Shown piece after piece: positions 31,838 through 43,452 of a DNA stretch of 64,000 nt (its first letter is position 1; every line of letters starts with the position of its first letter). The stretch is from Bedellia somnulentella (taxonomy: Eukaryota; Arthropoda; Insecta; Lepidoptera; Bedelliidae). The notes beneath the pieces are model-generated. The model did no database searches, was not told the origin of the DNA, and saw nothing but the letters and a program-made list of their open reading frames with translations. The stretch covers positions 4,216,001 through 4,280,000 of the forward strand of contig OY755179.1 in the NCBI GenBank assembly GCA_963576735.1. Reading direction: 5' to 3'. A program made the translations under genes and the position numbers.

Positions 31838-32090
31838 GCTGTGTAGTGTCGGCTTAGAATAGCACTACCCCATTTCTTCCGGTGGATGTACGTAAGAGGC
31901 GACTAACGGTATTGGGGGTTTTTAAGGGATTTTTGGGCGATGCGGTTGGAGACCCATTACCAACAACCTTTATTTTACCATCTTTTCCCCACTCAATTTT
32001 CCAAAAGTGGCTGAGGAATTTCTAATTCCTTAGCTCAGGCTACCCCTTCTAGGGATTTATAGTCGTGAGTATATGTATGTATGTATAATA
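31838..32090 (+). mobile_element. SINE-like family A, full length and well preserved
   Basis: It starts GCTGTGTAGTGTCGGCTTAG and ends GTCGTGAGTATATGTATGTA with few changes from the consensus, so this is one of the younger copies. Confidence 0.9.
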
Positions 32091-32191
32091 TGCAAATATA
32101 ACTAAATTAAGGTTAGTCACTAAGGTCACTACATCATTTTAGTGTTAAAAAAAGTAGAACTTAAAAGATGTCTTATGTTTCTGGTGTTTAA

Positions 32192-32440
32192 TACATACAT
32201 ACATACATATTCTCACGCCGTTAGTTTCCATTGGGGTAGGCAGAGACTATCGATCGCCACTTTGTACTTGACACTTTTTTTATCGCCAATGTGGAAGGTA
32301 ATGTTAGTAGAGGACGACCTCGGAGGACAGATTTGGATCAAATAGAAAACGTGCTCAAAAAGGCAGGTGTCCGCAGTATGAAGAATAAAAGAGCATGTAT
32401 GAAAAGATTGATGGATGTAAACGAAGCCAGAGAGGTTTGG
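32192..32440. mobile_element. RTE-like LINE with inverted 5' part (twin priming)
   Basis: 32192-32268 is the 3' end in minus orientation, (CATA)n tail then ATTCTCACGCCGTTAGTTTC. 32290-32440 is upstream coding sequence of the same LINE in plus orientation, reading VEGNVSRGRPRRTDLDQIEN, KKAGVRSMKNKRACMKRL and MDVNEARE. Inverted 5' part next to a normal 3' tail is the signature of twin-primed LINE insertion. Confidence 0.8.
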
Positions 32441-33145
32441 TGTTTAATGTAGACCAAAATTCAGTTTTTTATTATAAACGTTCACGAAAACTGGTTGTGA
32501 AGTGACGTGCATTTGAAGAATGGCTAAGAATTTCAAAATTATGCTCACCAAATTGGATTTATTAATAGGCAGACTATTTACATAATATATTAATATTAAT
32601 AAGCCTAATTTAAGAAACTAAGTAAAGATAATATTTAAAAGCATTTCAGTTATTTTCATAGTCGGCGAATTCACTTGATATTGGCAGCTTGTATTAATTT
32701 CGCCTAGTTTGTTTCCTGTAGCTTCTATTACTTTAACCGACTTTAAAATAAGGGGTTAAAGGGGCTAAAAAAATGCAAATTTTATTTTTGCTTTATTTTA
32801 TTTTGGTTCTTTATTTTATTTTTGCACAACGCCATCTATCGGACTTTGGATTCCAACTATCAACATTAGTTCTATATTTAGACTTAAGATGTCGTTGCAA
32901 GTACTATACTGAATTGCGTAACGTAATATTTTTCTTCTTGAACTCACAAAATTAATCATATCTTTTGATAGAGTGAACCGATTTCGATGAAACAAAAACT
33001 AAGTTATACCTCAAGTTACGTTTAATTTTTGTATATAAACATTTTCAGCATTAAATTTGTAGATTTTACGTTTTGCGCGCACAAACAAATCAATGTACAA
33101 AAATTACTTTTCTACAGATTTATTATATGTATAGATATAGATTTT

Positions 33146-34562
33146 CTTCATTGAGCATTTTTACTCAAACATCGTATAGGCCAAGGATGACTCTGAAAGT
33201 GTACAAATGTTCTGCACTTTTGTTCAGCAGTTTTTTCTTTGTCTAAACTTTTATTTTAGGTATTACTTGTAGTTACTATAATTGTCTATCAACAAACCTG
33301 TACCTACTCACGCAGGGCTATAGCCCGAACAAAGGAAAACTAGAACTTCATAATGCAAAATATCTCGGTAGTTTTAGTCTAGATAGGATTTATTGTTCTA
33401 TGAAATCACCCACTAACACTTATCACTTAATGACTCCAGATCATGACCAGCGGAAAAAAATGGGGTACCGTCATTCGAAGTCAATACTCTACTATTAGTT
33501 TATATCAATATCCTTTATAAGAAGCGTTCCGTCTTCAAGTCACGTTCAAGACAAATAAAACCCAAAAACCACATCCCTCCCGAGGCTGCCTAGTAATAAA
33601 AAGAAGAGCTCATATTAAAGTCTGCGTAAGGTAAGACTGGAGGTCACATAATGTCGAGCAGGCGGTCGTCCCGAGGTCACTCTAATCTAGGTTGTTGCCA
33701 GCCGCCTCGCCAAGGTCGGGATCCTTGGATAACATTAACTTAAAGTAACCCACTATGGTACTCCATTTTGTTAAAATCTGTACTTTTGGCGCGAATTAGT
33801 TTTTGTTTGTTTACATAGTTGTTTTCGACATAGGCTAAGGAGCTACCAATAATGCCAACTTAACATGAAAATATGTAAAAGAAAAACAAATTATTTAATT
33901 AATACTTTATTTTTATATGGAGATGAATTTATTTAATTCGAACAGAAAAGTAACCTTTTTCTAGTGTAAGCTTACTTTGCTTGACAACAAGTAACAAAAT
34001 GTGACAGAAGCGTCAGGAGAATAAGTATCCCTTCGGAGTTATACATTGTAAATGATAATGTGGAAATAACCATGTATCAGTTCTAAGAAAGGTACATCTT
34101 AGCTGATACATTCAAAATAAGCCAATATTTCCCTCATCATAATATGATATTATCGCAAAACTAGAACTTACTTAACAAATGGTTACTACTGATGGATATT
34201 ATTTATCTTTTATCTTTAAAAGTTCTTATTTCCGCTTCTTTTATATTTATTTTATTTTGTCTGACGTTGTTTAAGATTTTAATTTTGCTTTCATGTCATG
34301 CATCAAATCAAACATATCAATGATAATAATTGAATTTTATTGGTCATTTATGAATTAACCACAAAGCAGTAATCGGAAAATCAAAAGAAAAAAACAGGAC
34401 TTCTTGTAACTGTATATCTAAATTCTGCTATGTTCCGCTATAAATTATTTTTATATTCATGCAGAATGAAATCATTATTTATATGCGATAATTCTCATTT
34501 GTGTGATGTTCGCTCAGAATGCCTCAATAATACTTAGAGATAGTAAGACAATATGATGACAA
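33146..34562. other. Unassigned; possible family A scrap near 33448
   Basis: No gene is supported. CGGAAAAAAATGGGGTACCG at 33450 resembles the reversed head of family A. A GC-richer piece at 33640-33730 (GCAGGCGGTCGTCCCGAGGT) is unidentified. Confidence 0.3.
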
Positions 34563-34801
34563 TGCTGTGTAGTGTCGGCTTAGAATAGCACTACCCCATT
34601 TCTTCCGGTGGGTGTACGTAAGAGGCGACTATCGGTATTGAGGCTTTTAAGGGATTTTTGGGCGACCCATCACCAACAACCTTTATTTTACCATCATTTC
34701 CCCACTCAACTTTCCAAATGTGGCTGAGGAATTTTTTATTCCTTAGCTCTGGCTACCCCTTTTAGGGATTTATAGCCGTGAGTATATGCATGTATGTATG
34801 T
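34563..34801 (+). mobile_element. SINE-like family A, small deletion
   Basis: Complete at both ends (GCTGTGTAGTGTCGGCTTAG, GCCGTGAGTATATGCATGTA); TGCGGTTGGAG is deleted between GGGCGA and CCCATCACC. Confidence 0.88.
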
Positions 34802-35036
34802 GAAAATACCTATCGATACTTTGTTCTTTGAAGCCGCTTAAGCCATAATGAAAATTGATATCATCACGGTAAACTATGGGAAAGTGACTTGAGTTTTTAT
34901 AATTGGACGCTACATGGATATCGTTTATATACTACAACTATATAATAGTTATGATATTGATAATATTATATAGATAATTTATATATTATTTTGCAACTTT
35001 AATACTATTACAAGAAATGTTTTTGTTCACTGGTTC
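34802..35036. other. Unassigned AT-rich sequence
   Basis: TATA-rich stretch near 34920-34990; nothing else. Confidence 0.3.
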
Positions 35037-35097
35037 CACCACAGTCTCTGTCTACCCCAATAAGAACTAATGGCGTGAGTATATCTATGTATGTACT
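35037..35097 (+). mobile_element. RTE-like 3'-end fragment
   Basis: CAGTCTCTGTCTACCCCAAT, AAGAACTAATGGCGTGAGTA and the TATG tail are the final 60 bases of the family in plus orientation; a severely 5'-truncated insertion. Confidence 0.65.
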
Positions 35098-35657
35098 AAC
35101 TCTCTTTGTTCCACATTGAAAATAGCTGAATAACGATGCTTAAGTTCAGATAATTTCTTAATAAGATTATGTTTATGTAAATCGAAGTTTCAAAGTCACT
35201 GAAAACGATCTGACATAAGAAACAAAGTCATTGTTCGGCGTTCACGAACTATAGGGACTTATTTTAGATGTGTGACAGTCGGAGGTGGAAAGTGCGACCA
35301 CCTTCGTCCTTGGCTAAACTGCGGACGAGACCTCAGAGCCAATGACCTTGGAGCCACCGATCTACAGCCAGACAAAGAAAACATAACTCAATCCTACTAG
35401 TTCAAGAGCGAAATTCAAGTGGCAAGTTTAGATGATTTCAAGGTGAAAATTTGATTTGCTAATGCTTCTGAGTATAATATAGTCTTTAGGAATACTAGTT
35501 CGAGATTTAGGATGTGATTGTGGCTGTTTAAATTATGTATGAACATATTGTTCTATCCGGTCCACAATATGAATCTTTTTTACGGTTAAAATGTGATACA
35601 GTGTTTATAAAACTTACAGGCCTATGAAATAGATTAAGGTGCATTATATTCGTTAAC
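35098..35657. other. Unassigned sequence
   Basis: A GC-richer piece at 35275-35360 (GTGACAGTCGGAGGTGGAAA) is not identified; no coding support. Confidence 0.3.
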
Positions 35658-35660
35658 TTA

Positions 35661-35798
35661 CGCCCGATTTCTGAATTGAGTATTCAAGCTGAGAGCGACT
35701 TAAGTATCGTTTTGTCTCATTCAGTTGTTAAGATTTCAATGCGACAGAACGATACTTAAGATGTTCTCAGCTGGAATACTCAATTCAGAAATCGGGCG
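35661..35798. mobile_element. 138-bp palindromic MITE, family P, copy 2
   Basis: Complete, with perfect TTA flanks (35658-35660 and 35799-35801), which best define the target duplication of the family. Arms differ at only a few positions. Confidence 0.9.
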
Positions 35799-36094
35799 TT
35801 AGGGTCTTTTTCTTCCCAATAGTCACAGATTATAAATCACTGCTTATGTTAACACCAACCATCAATTTCGATGTATACACTTTCCAGCAAAAAAGTATTT
35901 TTAAAATCGGATTACCCCTGTCAAAAGATATGCGTAATAATGATAATATAGAAAATATATGTTTACACGCGTCGAATGGATAATATTATTCGAATTAATA
36001 AGCGTATGTCGATCACTAGTAAATGCTCTAATGAAGAACTAAAGTTAATACCAGCTTTATTCATCCAATTTTCTAAATTACACTCACTATATAT

Positions 36095-36200
36095 AAGGAG
36101 GAGTACAGTGAGAGTGATCATTGAAGGCAGATATTATTGCCATTTTGTACGACCCTAACGAACTTCTCGAGTTTCCTCTACATTAATTAACCTTTTCATG
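36095..36200 (-). mobile_element. Diverged RTE-like fragment
   Basis: GCCATTTTGTACGACCCTAA, CGAACTTCTCGAGTTTCCTC and AACCTTTTCATG parallel the LINE end. Confidence 0.45.
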
Positions 36201-37194
36201 TTATATACATGTTACATGTTATTTTTTTCTGCAGACAACGAGACACTACTACTACTATTTCCAGCGAGTAAAAACGAGACATCATATTGGGGGTATAACT
36301 ACCATAACAAATGTAACGGCCCTTTACTGCATTACCCCTTACCCAGTCCACTTTTGAAAACAGCCAAATATTATTAAGTATAAGGATTCTAATCCGTAAT
36401 TCAACCATTTCAAATTCGTAACCAAAAACAAGTGAAATATTAAAAGCTGTTTAAGTTATCCCGTATTCCTTGGTATTATGTCATTGGCAGCCCTTCACAC
36501 TTGTTAGATCTTGTAATACAAAACGCTTAGTTTACTAAACAAACGTTTTTTACAACTTAATGTATGAATATTAACGGACAATGTTGTAACGTCAAACTTA
36601 CTCAGAAACTACTCGATAAACAAATAATACTTTGAAACTGACGTTGTTCTTAAGAGTAAGTTTTTATGGAAATTTGCGTTTATAAGTACACATAGTAAGT
36701 AGCTGTTCTTAAGTTGGTTAATATAGCAGAGAAATTTAATTTCAAAGTTCCTTTGAATCTTTAATATATGTTTTGTGGTATTATGTACTAATGCTGTGTC
36801 TAATGTCATAATTGCTCTTTATTCTATTCAATTTCAATTCAATTCAATGTTCTACAACAGCATGCTAGCTTATACTTCAACCCTGATACACTAAACAGGA
36901 GGCGAAAGGATATAGTATGTTTGAATACTTATAGTACAAAATTTTCCATTACAAATAGATTCTTTATATTTTTAGGGCCATACTTATATAATAAAATTAA
37001 TAGATTACTAGTATTATATAACTTAAACAACTTTGAATGCAAGAAAAAACTTCAATTGCAGAGGAATTGCTTAATATAATAAATTAATATAAAGATGTTT
37101 TTATTTATTATTTTTTTATCATAATAATACAATTAGTCTGATAATAATTTATACACTACTTACCAATACCATTATATGAAAACTGTTAGTTTAA
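36201..37194. other. Unassigned AT-rich sequence
   Basis: Only short frames without recognisable motifs are present. CTATTCAATTTCAATTCAAT near 36825 is a short imperfect tandem repeat. Confidence 0.3.
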
Positions 37195-37470
37195 GCCTTT
37201 TTAGGGTTCCGTAGCCAAATGGCAAAAACGGGACCCTTATAGATTCGTCATGTCTGTCTGTCTGTCCGTCCGTCCGTCCGTCCGTCCGTATGTCACAGCC
37301 AGTTTATTCCGAAACTATAAGAACTACATTATTGGAAATTGGTGCGTAGATGTATTCTGTAAACCGCATTAAGATTTTAAAATAAAATCTGAAAAAAAAA
37401 CCAAAATTTTTAGGGTTCCCCATACATAGAATTGAAACTCAAATGTTATATTTTGTACTTTAAATAACTA
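37195..37470 (+). repeat. GGGTTCCGTAGCC repeat with (GTCC)n microsatellite
   Basis: TTTTTAGGGTTCCGTAGCCA, AAAAACGGGACCCTTATAG and then alternating GTCT/GTCC tetramers (about 37250-37288) make up a repeat widespread in invertebrate genomes. GGGTTCC at 37413 may be its other side. A second, diverged copy is at 39585. Confidence 0.6.
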
Positions 37471-37654
37471 ACTAGGTTAAGACGAATATTATGTACTTTT
37501 GAAAACTGAATAAATTTTTATTATTATTATTTATTTATTATAATACTGTTTGTTTACCGGATAAATTAATAAACATACAGTAGGCAGTACTGGCAGTAAG
37601 TAGATTTTAATTTATTTTTTTATGGAAATTAATTTTAAATTTTAGTCATGTTGT

Positions 37655-37870
37655 CAAAATCAACCAAAGGATGTTTGTGCCCGAAGGGTGCCCGACGCAG
37701 TGTGGGTTCGTCTTCCACAAGGTGGACCGACGACTTGGTCAAGATCGCGGGAAGGAGCCGGCTGAGGATGAGGGCAGCACAGGACCGGTCATTGTAGAGA
37801 TCTTTGGGGGAAGCATATGTCCAACAGTGGACGTCTATAGGTTGATAATGATGATATTTGTGCATATTTA
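37655..37870 (+). mobile_element. LINE 3' end (LWKSLGEAYVQQW type)
   Basis: Reading through frames gives AVWVRLPQGGPTTW and AAQDRSL, a stop, then RSLGEAYVQQWTSIG, followed by a TGATAATGATGAT tail. Same family as 29470-29735. Confidence 0.7.
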
Positions 37871-37934
37871 TAAGTAATATATAGGTACGTACTAAATTGT
37901 GATAATAAAATGTATGAATTGTTCATGTGCCATG

Positions 37935-39545
37935 TCAAATAATACATACATACATATTCTCACGCCGTTAGTTCCCATTGGGTAGGCAGAGACTATCGAT
38001 CGCCACTTTGTACGATCCTGGCAAACCTGTCTAGCTTCATTCACATCCATCAATCTTTTCATACATGCTCTTTTATTCTTCGTACTACGGACACTTGCCT
38101 TTTTTAGCACATTTTCTATTTGATCTAAATGTGTCCTCCGAGGTCGTTCTCTACTAACATTACCTTCCACATTGGCTCTATAGATCTCTTTCACCACTCT
38201 ACTGTCATCCATCCTCTCGATGTGCCCAAACCATCTCAACATTCCTTTTTCTATCTTTCTTACAATATCATCTTTTACACCACACCTTTCACGAATCACA
38301 TCATTTCTCACACGATCACATAACCTTACATTACAAACTTTTCTGAGGGATCTCATTTCTACTGCAATCACTCTGCTTTCATGCTTCTTCTGCCACACCC
38401 AACATTCACTGCCATACATAAGCGTAGGAACGAGGACAGCATCATGCACAGCCATTCGGGCCTTTTCGGACACCGATTGACTAGACATGAGACTATCCAG
38501 TGCTCCATTTACCGCATTACCCTTTTTTACTCTTCTTTCAATGTCTTCATCACACTTTCCATCCCTAGTAAACAAACTTCCCAGATATACGAACTCTTTC
38601 ACTTGTTCCACTTTCTTACCACTGATCTCAATCACGCATTCAGTCATATTCTCCTCTCTCTCGAAAACCATGGTTTTGGTTTTATCCACATTCACTCTCA
38701 TTCCTTTTCTTTCAAACGACGCACATGCAATATTCATCATCTCTTGCAACTCTTCAACCGACGATGCAAGTAACACTTGATCATCAGCATATAAGAGGCA
38801 TTTGATGACGAATCCATCCATTCTCAGTCCATAATCACTTTCACGCAGCTCTATCAGACAGCCATCCATGAACAAGTTGAAGAGCCACGGAGAAGCTACA
38901 CATCCCTGTCGGACACCCCTAGAGATACCGAACCAGTCTGTGTTTTCCCCGTTTATTCTTACACATGCACTAGAATCCTCATAGAACCTTCTCTAAATCT
39001 ATGAAGAAGCAATACACCTTTCGATTCTTGGCTAAGAACTTTTCAGTGATGATCATCAAAGAGAAGATTTGATGCATACATCTCATTCCCTTTCTAAATC
39101 TTGCTTGCACATCCAATTTTGTCATCTGTTTCATTCATCACTCTTTCAATCAATACCTTTGCATACAATTTACCGACAACACTGAGTAGGCTGATTACGC
39201 GGTAGTTTTTAGCTTCCTGGTGTGACCCTTTTCCTTTATATAAGGGCACAATTACTGCCCTGCACCAATCTCGTGGTACTTTACCACTCGACCAACACTT
39301 TTGAAAAAGGAAGTACAGCCAGGAAGCCACAAACCCTTTACCAGCCCTCAGCATTTCGATACTTATCCTATCATACCCTGCCGCTTTCCCAACTTTCATA
39401 CTTTTCAATGCTTTCATTACTTCTTCCATACTAATCTCACTGTCACTACTGTCACCCAATGCCTCATTTCAGTCAACATAGCTGCCAACTGGTGAAGAAA
39501 TAGGTGAATCCTCTTTTTCAAAGAGTCCCTCAAAACAGTTCTGTC
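37935..39545 (-). pseudogene. RTE-like non-LTR retrotransposon, longest copy
   Basis: Minus strand, 5'-truncated. The frame 39459-39094 holds early reverse transcriptase blocks (MKVGKAAGYDRISIEMLRAG; VPRDWCRAVIVPLYKGKG; NYRVISLLSVVGKLYAKVLI). A damaged section of about 220 bp loses the palm motif with the first catalytic aspartate. The frame 38875-37892 then holds LLYADDQVLLASSVEELQEM (catalytic YADD), FVYLGSLFTRDGKCDEDIER, TLMYGSECWVWQKKHESRV, KGMLRWFGHIERMDDSRVVK and GNVSRERPRRTHLDQIENVL. The 3' end is GGCGTGAGAATATGTATGTA. It is the best reference for the other RTE-like scraps. The AP endonuclease domain is absent, so it cannot be autonomous. The RTE assignment is inference from domain order and the short tandem 3' tail. 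Confidence 0.88.
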
Positions 39546-39584
39546 AAATAATAAATAATTAAATAAAAAAGACGACTAACCTAA

Positions 39585-39720
39585 CCTAATAAGAAGGCTC
39601 AGTTTCGTCTTGTCTGTCTTTCTGTTTGTGTGTCCGTGTTTCACAGCAATTTGTTTCCGAATTTATTGAGACTACGTGGTTTCAAAATTTAAAGGTCGTT
39701 GCTAACATGTGAACTTTTAT
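39585..39720 (+). repeat. Diverged GGGTTCCGTAGCC-type repeat
   Basis: AGAAGGCTCAGTTTCGTCTT, GTCTGTCTTTCTGTTTGTGT and CACAGCAATTTGTTTCCGAA parallel 37205-37310. Confidence 0.4.
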
Positions 39721-39897
39721 AGACTTTTATAAAACAACAAAATTAAATGATAAAAAACTGTACTTACTGTACCCATATCTTAATGGGGTATCTGCAAATA
39801 GTTTTTATTAAGATGACATTGAGGTTTCTCAAACACTATTTTTTCAAATGTTCTTTTCGAAATATTGAACTTGATTCAATATACAATGTACCAACTC

Positions 39898-40150
39898 AAA
39901 TGTTCACGCCGTATATCCCCGAAAGGGTTTGCAGAGGTACTATAATCGCCGTTTTGTACCAATACACTGTCTCAGGACTAAATACAAATTAGCCATGTGG
40001 TTTTCTCACGGTTTGTTCCCTCAACGATACCGACCATGATAAAATAACCACACTTATGGCTTTAGACAAATTGGCGAAGGCCCAACCTGAGATTTGAACC
40101 CACGTCTATCTGCGCGGTAAGCAGTGTTGTGTAACCCATTGAGCTATTAC
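39898..40150 (-). mobile_element. tRNA-derived SINE, family B, internal deletion
   Basis: Left end CAAATGTTCACGCCGTATAT; right end is the head reversed (CCCATTGAGCTATTACGG). About 110 bp in the middle are lost at 39940. Confidence 0.78.
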
Positions 40151-40290
40151 GGTTGTTAACGGTAAGAGAAATATCGTAAGTAAAACCCATATGGCAGTTG
40201 TTGTTATTGGTCTTAGTCCTGTGTCACATGATTACACTGTCCAAGCAAAACATGGTACTCTGAACACCAGGTGACAATAATGGCGCTGCT
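40151..40290 (+). mobile_element. Family B fragment head-to-head with its neighbour
   Basis: GTTGTTAACGGTAAGAGAAA through CACATGATTACACTGTCCAA and TCTGAACACCAGGTGACAAT, in plus orientation, starts where the minus-strand copy ends. Confidence 0.7.
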
Positions 40291-40417
40291 TTTCATTAAA
40301 TATTTCCGTTGCCTAGTGGATGTCAGTGGTGATCCTACCTACGCCTGGCAGTTACTTGGGCCAACGAATTAGGTTGTCAAACAATTTAGTTTGTACAACT
40401 TAAAATAAAAATACATA

Positions 40418-40587
40418 CGGCTAACATTACCTAGAAGGGATAGCCAGAGCTCTAGAATAAAAATTTCCTCAGTCACGTTTAGAAGTTGTGGGGAAATCAC
40501 TTAAAAAGACCCAATACCCTTATTCGCCTCTTACGAACACCCACGGGATGAGGTAGTGCTATTCTGAGCCGACACTACATAGCTAAA
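40418..40587 (-). mobile_element. SINE-like family A, internal deletion
   Basis: AATTTCCTCAGTCACGTTTA, CACTTAAAAAGACCCAATAC and ATTCTGAGCCGACACTACAT follow the reversed family; the section with the box B-like motif is deleted. Confidence 0.72.
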
Positions 40588-40754
40588 AATAAAAATAGTA
40601 TTAAACGAAAATTTCGAGAAATTCATCGCTCTCGCAGAACGTAATCGTGCCCACAATACAAGCAGAATTTTCTCTTTGAAAGGACGAACCAATTTGTTGG
40701 TTAAATTAACTGACAGGCCTAGGTAGGATCACAATACAATTACAGACAAACTTA

Positions 40755-41128
40755 CAACCGTGATAGCCCAGTGGGTAGAACACTCAGTTATCGTGCAAAC
40801 GACTAGTGTTCAAATCCTGGGTCGGGCCTACACCAATTTGTCATTTCTAAAGACAAATGTGTGGTTGATTTATCATGGTTGTTAACGGTGAGGGAAAACA
40901 TCGTGAGGAAACCGACATGGCTGAGTTGTACTTAGTCATGTGACAGTGTATTCGTACAAAACGGCGATGGACCTATATAGTATAGTCATATATATAGTAT
41001 ATATACACTGTCCATGCAAAACGTGGGTACTCTGAACACCAGGTGACAAAGTCACGTGATGTTCAGAAGTATTAGTACCTCTGCCAACCCCTTCGGGGAT
41101 GTTCGGCGTGAACGTTTATGTTTATGTT
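40755..41128 (+). mobile_element. tRNA-derived SINE, family B, full length
   Basis: The head CCGTGATAGCCCAGTGGGTA (box A) and CTAGTGTTCAAATCCTGG (box B), then ACATCGTGAGGAAACCGACA, ACACCAGGTGACAAAGTCAC, CCTTCGGGGATGTTCGGCGT and the tail TTTATGTTTATGTTATG. A small TATATAG expansion sits at 40977-41003. Confidence 0.88.
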
Positions 41129-41147
41129 ATGTTACAAACTTACACTT

Positions 41148-41250
41148 TTTGGAGTATCAACTTCCAAATGTGGCTGAGGAGTTTCTAGCTCTGAAGCTCT
41201 GGCTGCCCCTTTTTGGGATTTATGGGCGTGAGTATATTTATGTATGTACA
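41148..41250 (+). mobile_element. SINE-like family A, 5'-truncated
   Basis: CAACTTCCAAATGTGGCTGA, GGCTGCCCCTTTTTGGGATT and GCGTGAGTATATTTATGTAT: the 3' 100 bases only. Confidence 0.75.
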
Positions 41251-41474
41251 AACGTTGACGGCCAAGTACGCTACTTTAAGTAGATACCTTAACGAAATCA
41301 TTCTGTGGATTCAAATCTACGTTACTGTACATTAGAAGCCTCAGTCCTCCATTTCTTCATTTAAAAGTTATCCAATTACAAATGCAAAAAGTGGAGAGTC
41401 CGAACATCATATAAAAAATGTTGTGGGATGTTCAGATTTATTAGGACGTCAGAAAATGTACGACGAAAGTTATG

Positions 41475-41715
41475 AGTATAGGTACTCCAGCCATAAATCC
41501 CAAAAAAGGGCTATCCAGTTTAAGAGATAGAAACTCCTCCGCCACATTTGAAAGTTGAGAGGGGACAAGATGATAGAAATAAACTATTGTTGGTCATGGG
41601 TCTCGAACCGCATCGCCCAAAAACAACTTAAGAAGCCCCGTAAACTTAATCGCCTATTACGACACCCGGGGGAAGAAAGGGGTACTGACATTTTAAGCCA
41701 GCCAAGCTGCCTTGT
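41475..41715 (-). mobile_element. SINE-like family A, diverged full length
   Basis: The left end TATGAGTATAGGTACTCCAG replaces the usual tail; then AACTCCTCCGCCACATTTGA, GGGTCTCGAACCGCATCGCC and the head region TTTTAAGCCAGCCAAGC, where the family end becomes unclear. Confidence 0.72.
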
Positions 41716-42214
41716 ATTATATGGCAAGATGAGTATGTATTATCCAAATAAAATCAGTAGTGATTATTGATCCACATTCCACATATTAGCAATGTATGGT
41801 TCTTCAACTATACTTCTGTAGCTAAATGATTCGCCAAGCGTAGGTTGAAGTTCATTGCTCCCTTTACTAAATTAAACTCATCATTTAGGGCGAAGAGCGT
41901 CCCTTTGTATGGCAAAATCTTTTTAAAGAATGATAAATATATAAATAAACTGAAATATTATGGTGTATTGAAGAAATATGTAGTACAAGAGAGATAGATG
42001 CTTCGCTTGTACCACTATCTCGATCACGGAACGTTTTTTTTTTGTGCGTGCTCCCGGCATTTATTGATTTATAAGACGAAATTTATTCATAAACTCATAT
42101 AATTAAGGAAGTAGCACTCCTTCATCAGCTAATAGATATCTTGCTTGCTCCCCAAAGATCTTCTTACAGTGCTACGAATTGGTATTCCTAGATACTGTAT
42201 CTAACTATACATCA

Positions 42215-42320
42215 ACTTACACACACGGCTATACTTGTGAAGAAGAGGTAGCCAGAGGTTCGGGATAATATAGATAGAATTCTACAACCACTTTTTGAAG
42301 TTAATAAGGGAATAAAGATG
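42215..42320 (-). mobile_element. SINE-like family A, old fragment
   Basis: ACACGGCTATACTTGTGAAG, AGGTAGCCAGAGGTTCGGGA and AACCACTTTTTGAAGTTAAT track the reversed 3' half of family A. Confidence 0.5.
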
Positions 42321-42609
42321 AGATGTTTAAAGTAAGATGAAGTTATATAGGAATATATTTAAGTACTGCGAGTTTATGTGGCGATATTATGCATATTCAG
42401 CGTAAAGGTGAACACTAAAGGGATTCCCTTGTATGGTATTGGCTTATAAAAGCGCAAATAGTGATACAGGGTTTCCTAAAGACGAGTTAGTCACTGCGGT
42501 GGTGTACAACGAAAAGACTCATAGAAGAATGACATAGCTCAAAGAATTTCGTAGCTAATGCCAATTCTGGAGTGGCTGCCACGCACCGATCGGCGCATTG
42601 GGGAAAGGC

Positions 42610-42790
42610 CGGCAATAAAGAAAGAAAGAAAAACATTTATTAATTGCTATGCAAACAATACATGAAACTTAAAAATAACAGCAAGAACACAAATTAATAA
42701 TAAGGTAAAGGCTTATAACAAAAGGTTTTTTAAAATAAATATAAGTAAACAACGGAAACAAAATAATTATAAAAACATAAAGAAAAACCA
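42610..42790 (-). repeat. LINE 3'-end fragment, GAAAGAAAG-type
   Basis: AAAGAAAGAAAGAAAAACAT, TTATTAATTGCTATGCAAAC and an A-rich run; compare 17524-17665. Confidence 0.4.
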
Positions 42791-42832
42791 ACCAAATGAT
42801 TACGTAATCAAGTGATTAAGAATATGAACATA

Positions 42833-43081
42833 CATACATACATATACTCACAGCTATAATTCCCTTAACGGGGTAGCCAGAGCTTTGGAATGAGAAATTC
42901 CTCAGCCACTTTTGGAAGTTGAGTGGGGAAAAGATGGTAATAATAAATGTTTTTGGTGACGGGTCTCCAACCACATCGCCCAAAAATCACTTGAAAAGCC
43001 CTTATACTCTTAGTAGCTTCTTACGATCACCCACGGGTAGAAATGGGGTAGTGTTATTTTAAGCCGACATTACACAGCAAA
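42833..43081 (-). mobile_element. SINE-like family A, full length
   Basis: (CATA)n tail at left, then ACTCACAGCTATAATTCCCT, AGTTGAGTGGGGAAAAGATG and the head ATTACACAGCA. A local AACGACCATGAACCAGCGAC run with repeated CCATGAAC follows. Confidence 0.85.
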
Positions 43082-43141
43082 CGACCATGAACCAGCGACC
43101 ATGGTCGCTGCCATGAACAAACATGAACATGAACAATAGAC

Positions 43142-43226
43142 CGATAACCGTTCATTGTGGGGATTTTTGGCTAGCTAATGTCAAACAGTGGACGTAGATT
43201 AGCTGTTGATGATGATGGTGATACGG
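43142..43226 (+). mobile_element. LINE 3'-tail fragment
   Basis: TTCATTGTGGGGATTTTTGG, ATGTCAAACAGTGGACGTAG and GTTGATGATGATGGTGA are the last part of the LWKSLGEA-type LINE. Confidence 0.5.
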
Positions 43227-43239
43227 CAGGATACAGATC

Positions 43240-43345
43240 ATTCTTTTGACAATCTTTTCCCATCTAAACTTTCCAACACTGTAAAAATTTTGATAACGGA
43301 ACTCTGATTATCCCTTCTTGGAATTATAGCTGTGAGAATATCAAC
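43240..43345 (+). mobile_element. SINE-like family A, old 3' fragment
   Basis: TTTTGACAATCTTTTCCCAT, ATCCCTTCTTGGAATTATAG and CTGTGAGAATATCAACA. Confidence 0.5.
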
Positions 43346-43452
43346 AACTGCGTAAAATAAGGAAACAAGAAGTTACGACAACGCAAGGCGTCCTCTTCAT
43401 TGCTCCAATCGCTTGATTAGAAAAAATATTCATCTTCGAATCGACAACGACA

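Larger units (their letters stand above)
31051..33145 (+). repeat. Composite repeat headed by CTAGCTGTGCCCGCGACTTC
   Basis: The head ACTAGCTGTGCCCGCGACTT at 31053 and the end AAACAAATCAATGTACAAAA to ATATGTATAGATA near 33140 are the two ends of a repeat very common in lepidopteran genomes. Between them lie later insertions (31268-31390, 31838-32090, 32192-32440). No coding sequence is seen; class unknown. Confidence 0.45.

Noticed and set aside
37250..37288. Regulatory GTCC/GTCT array
   Set aside because: This microsatellite is part of a common invertebrate interspersed repeat also seen in diverged form at 39600.
38220..38780. Plus-strand frames of 86-130 aa
   Set aside because: Antisense of the RTE-like reverse transcriptase, which carries YADD on the minus strand.
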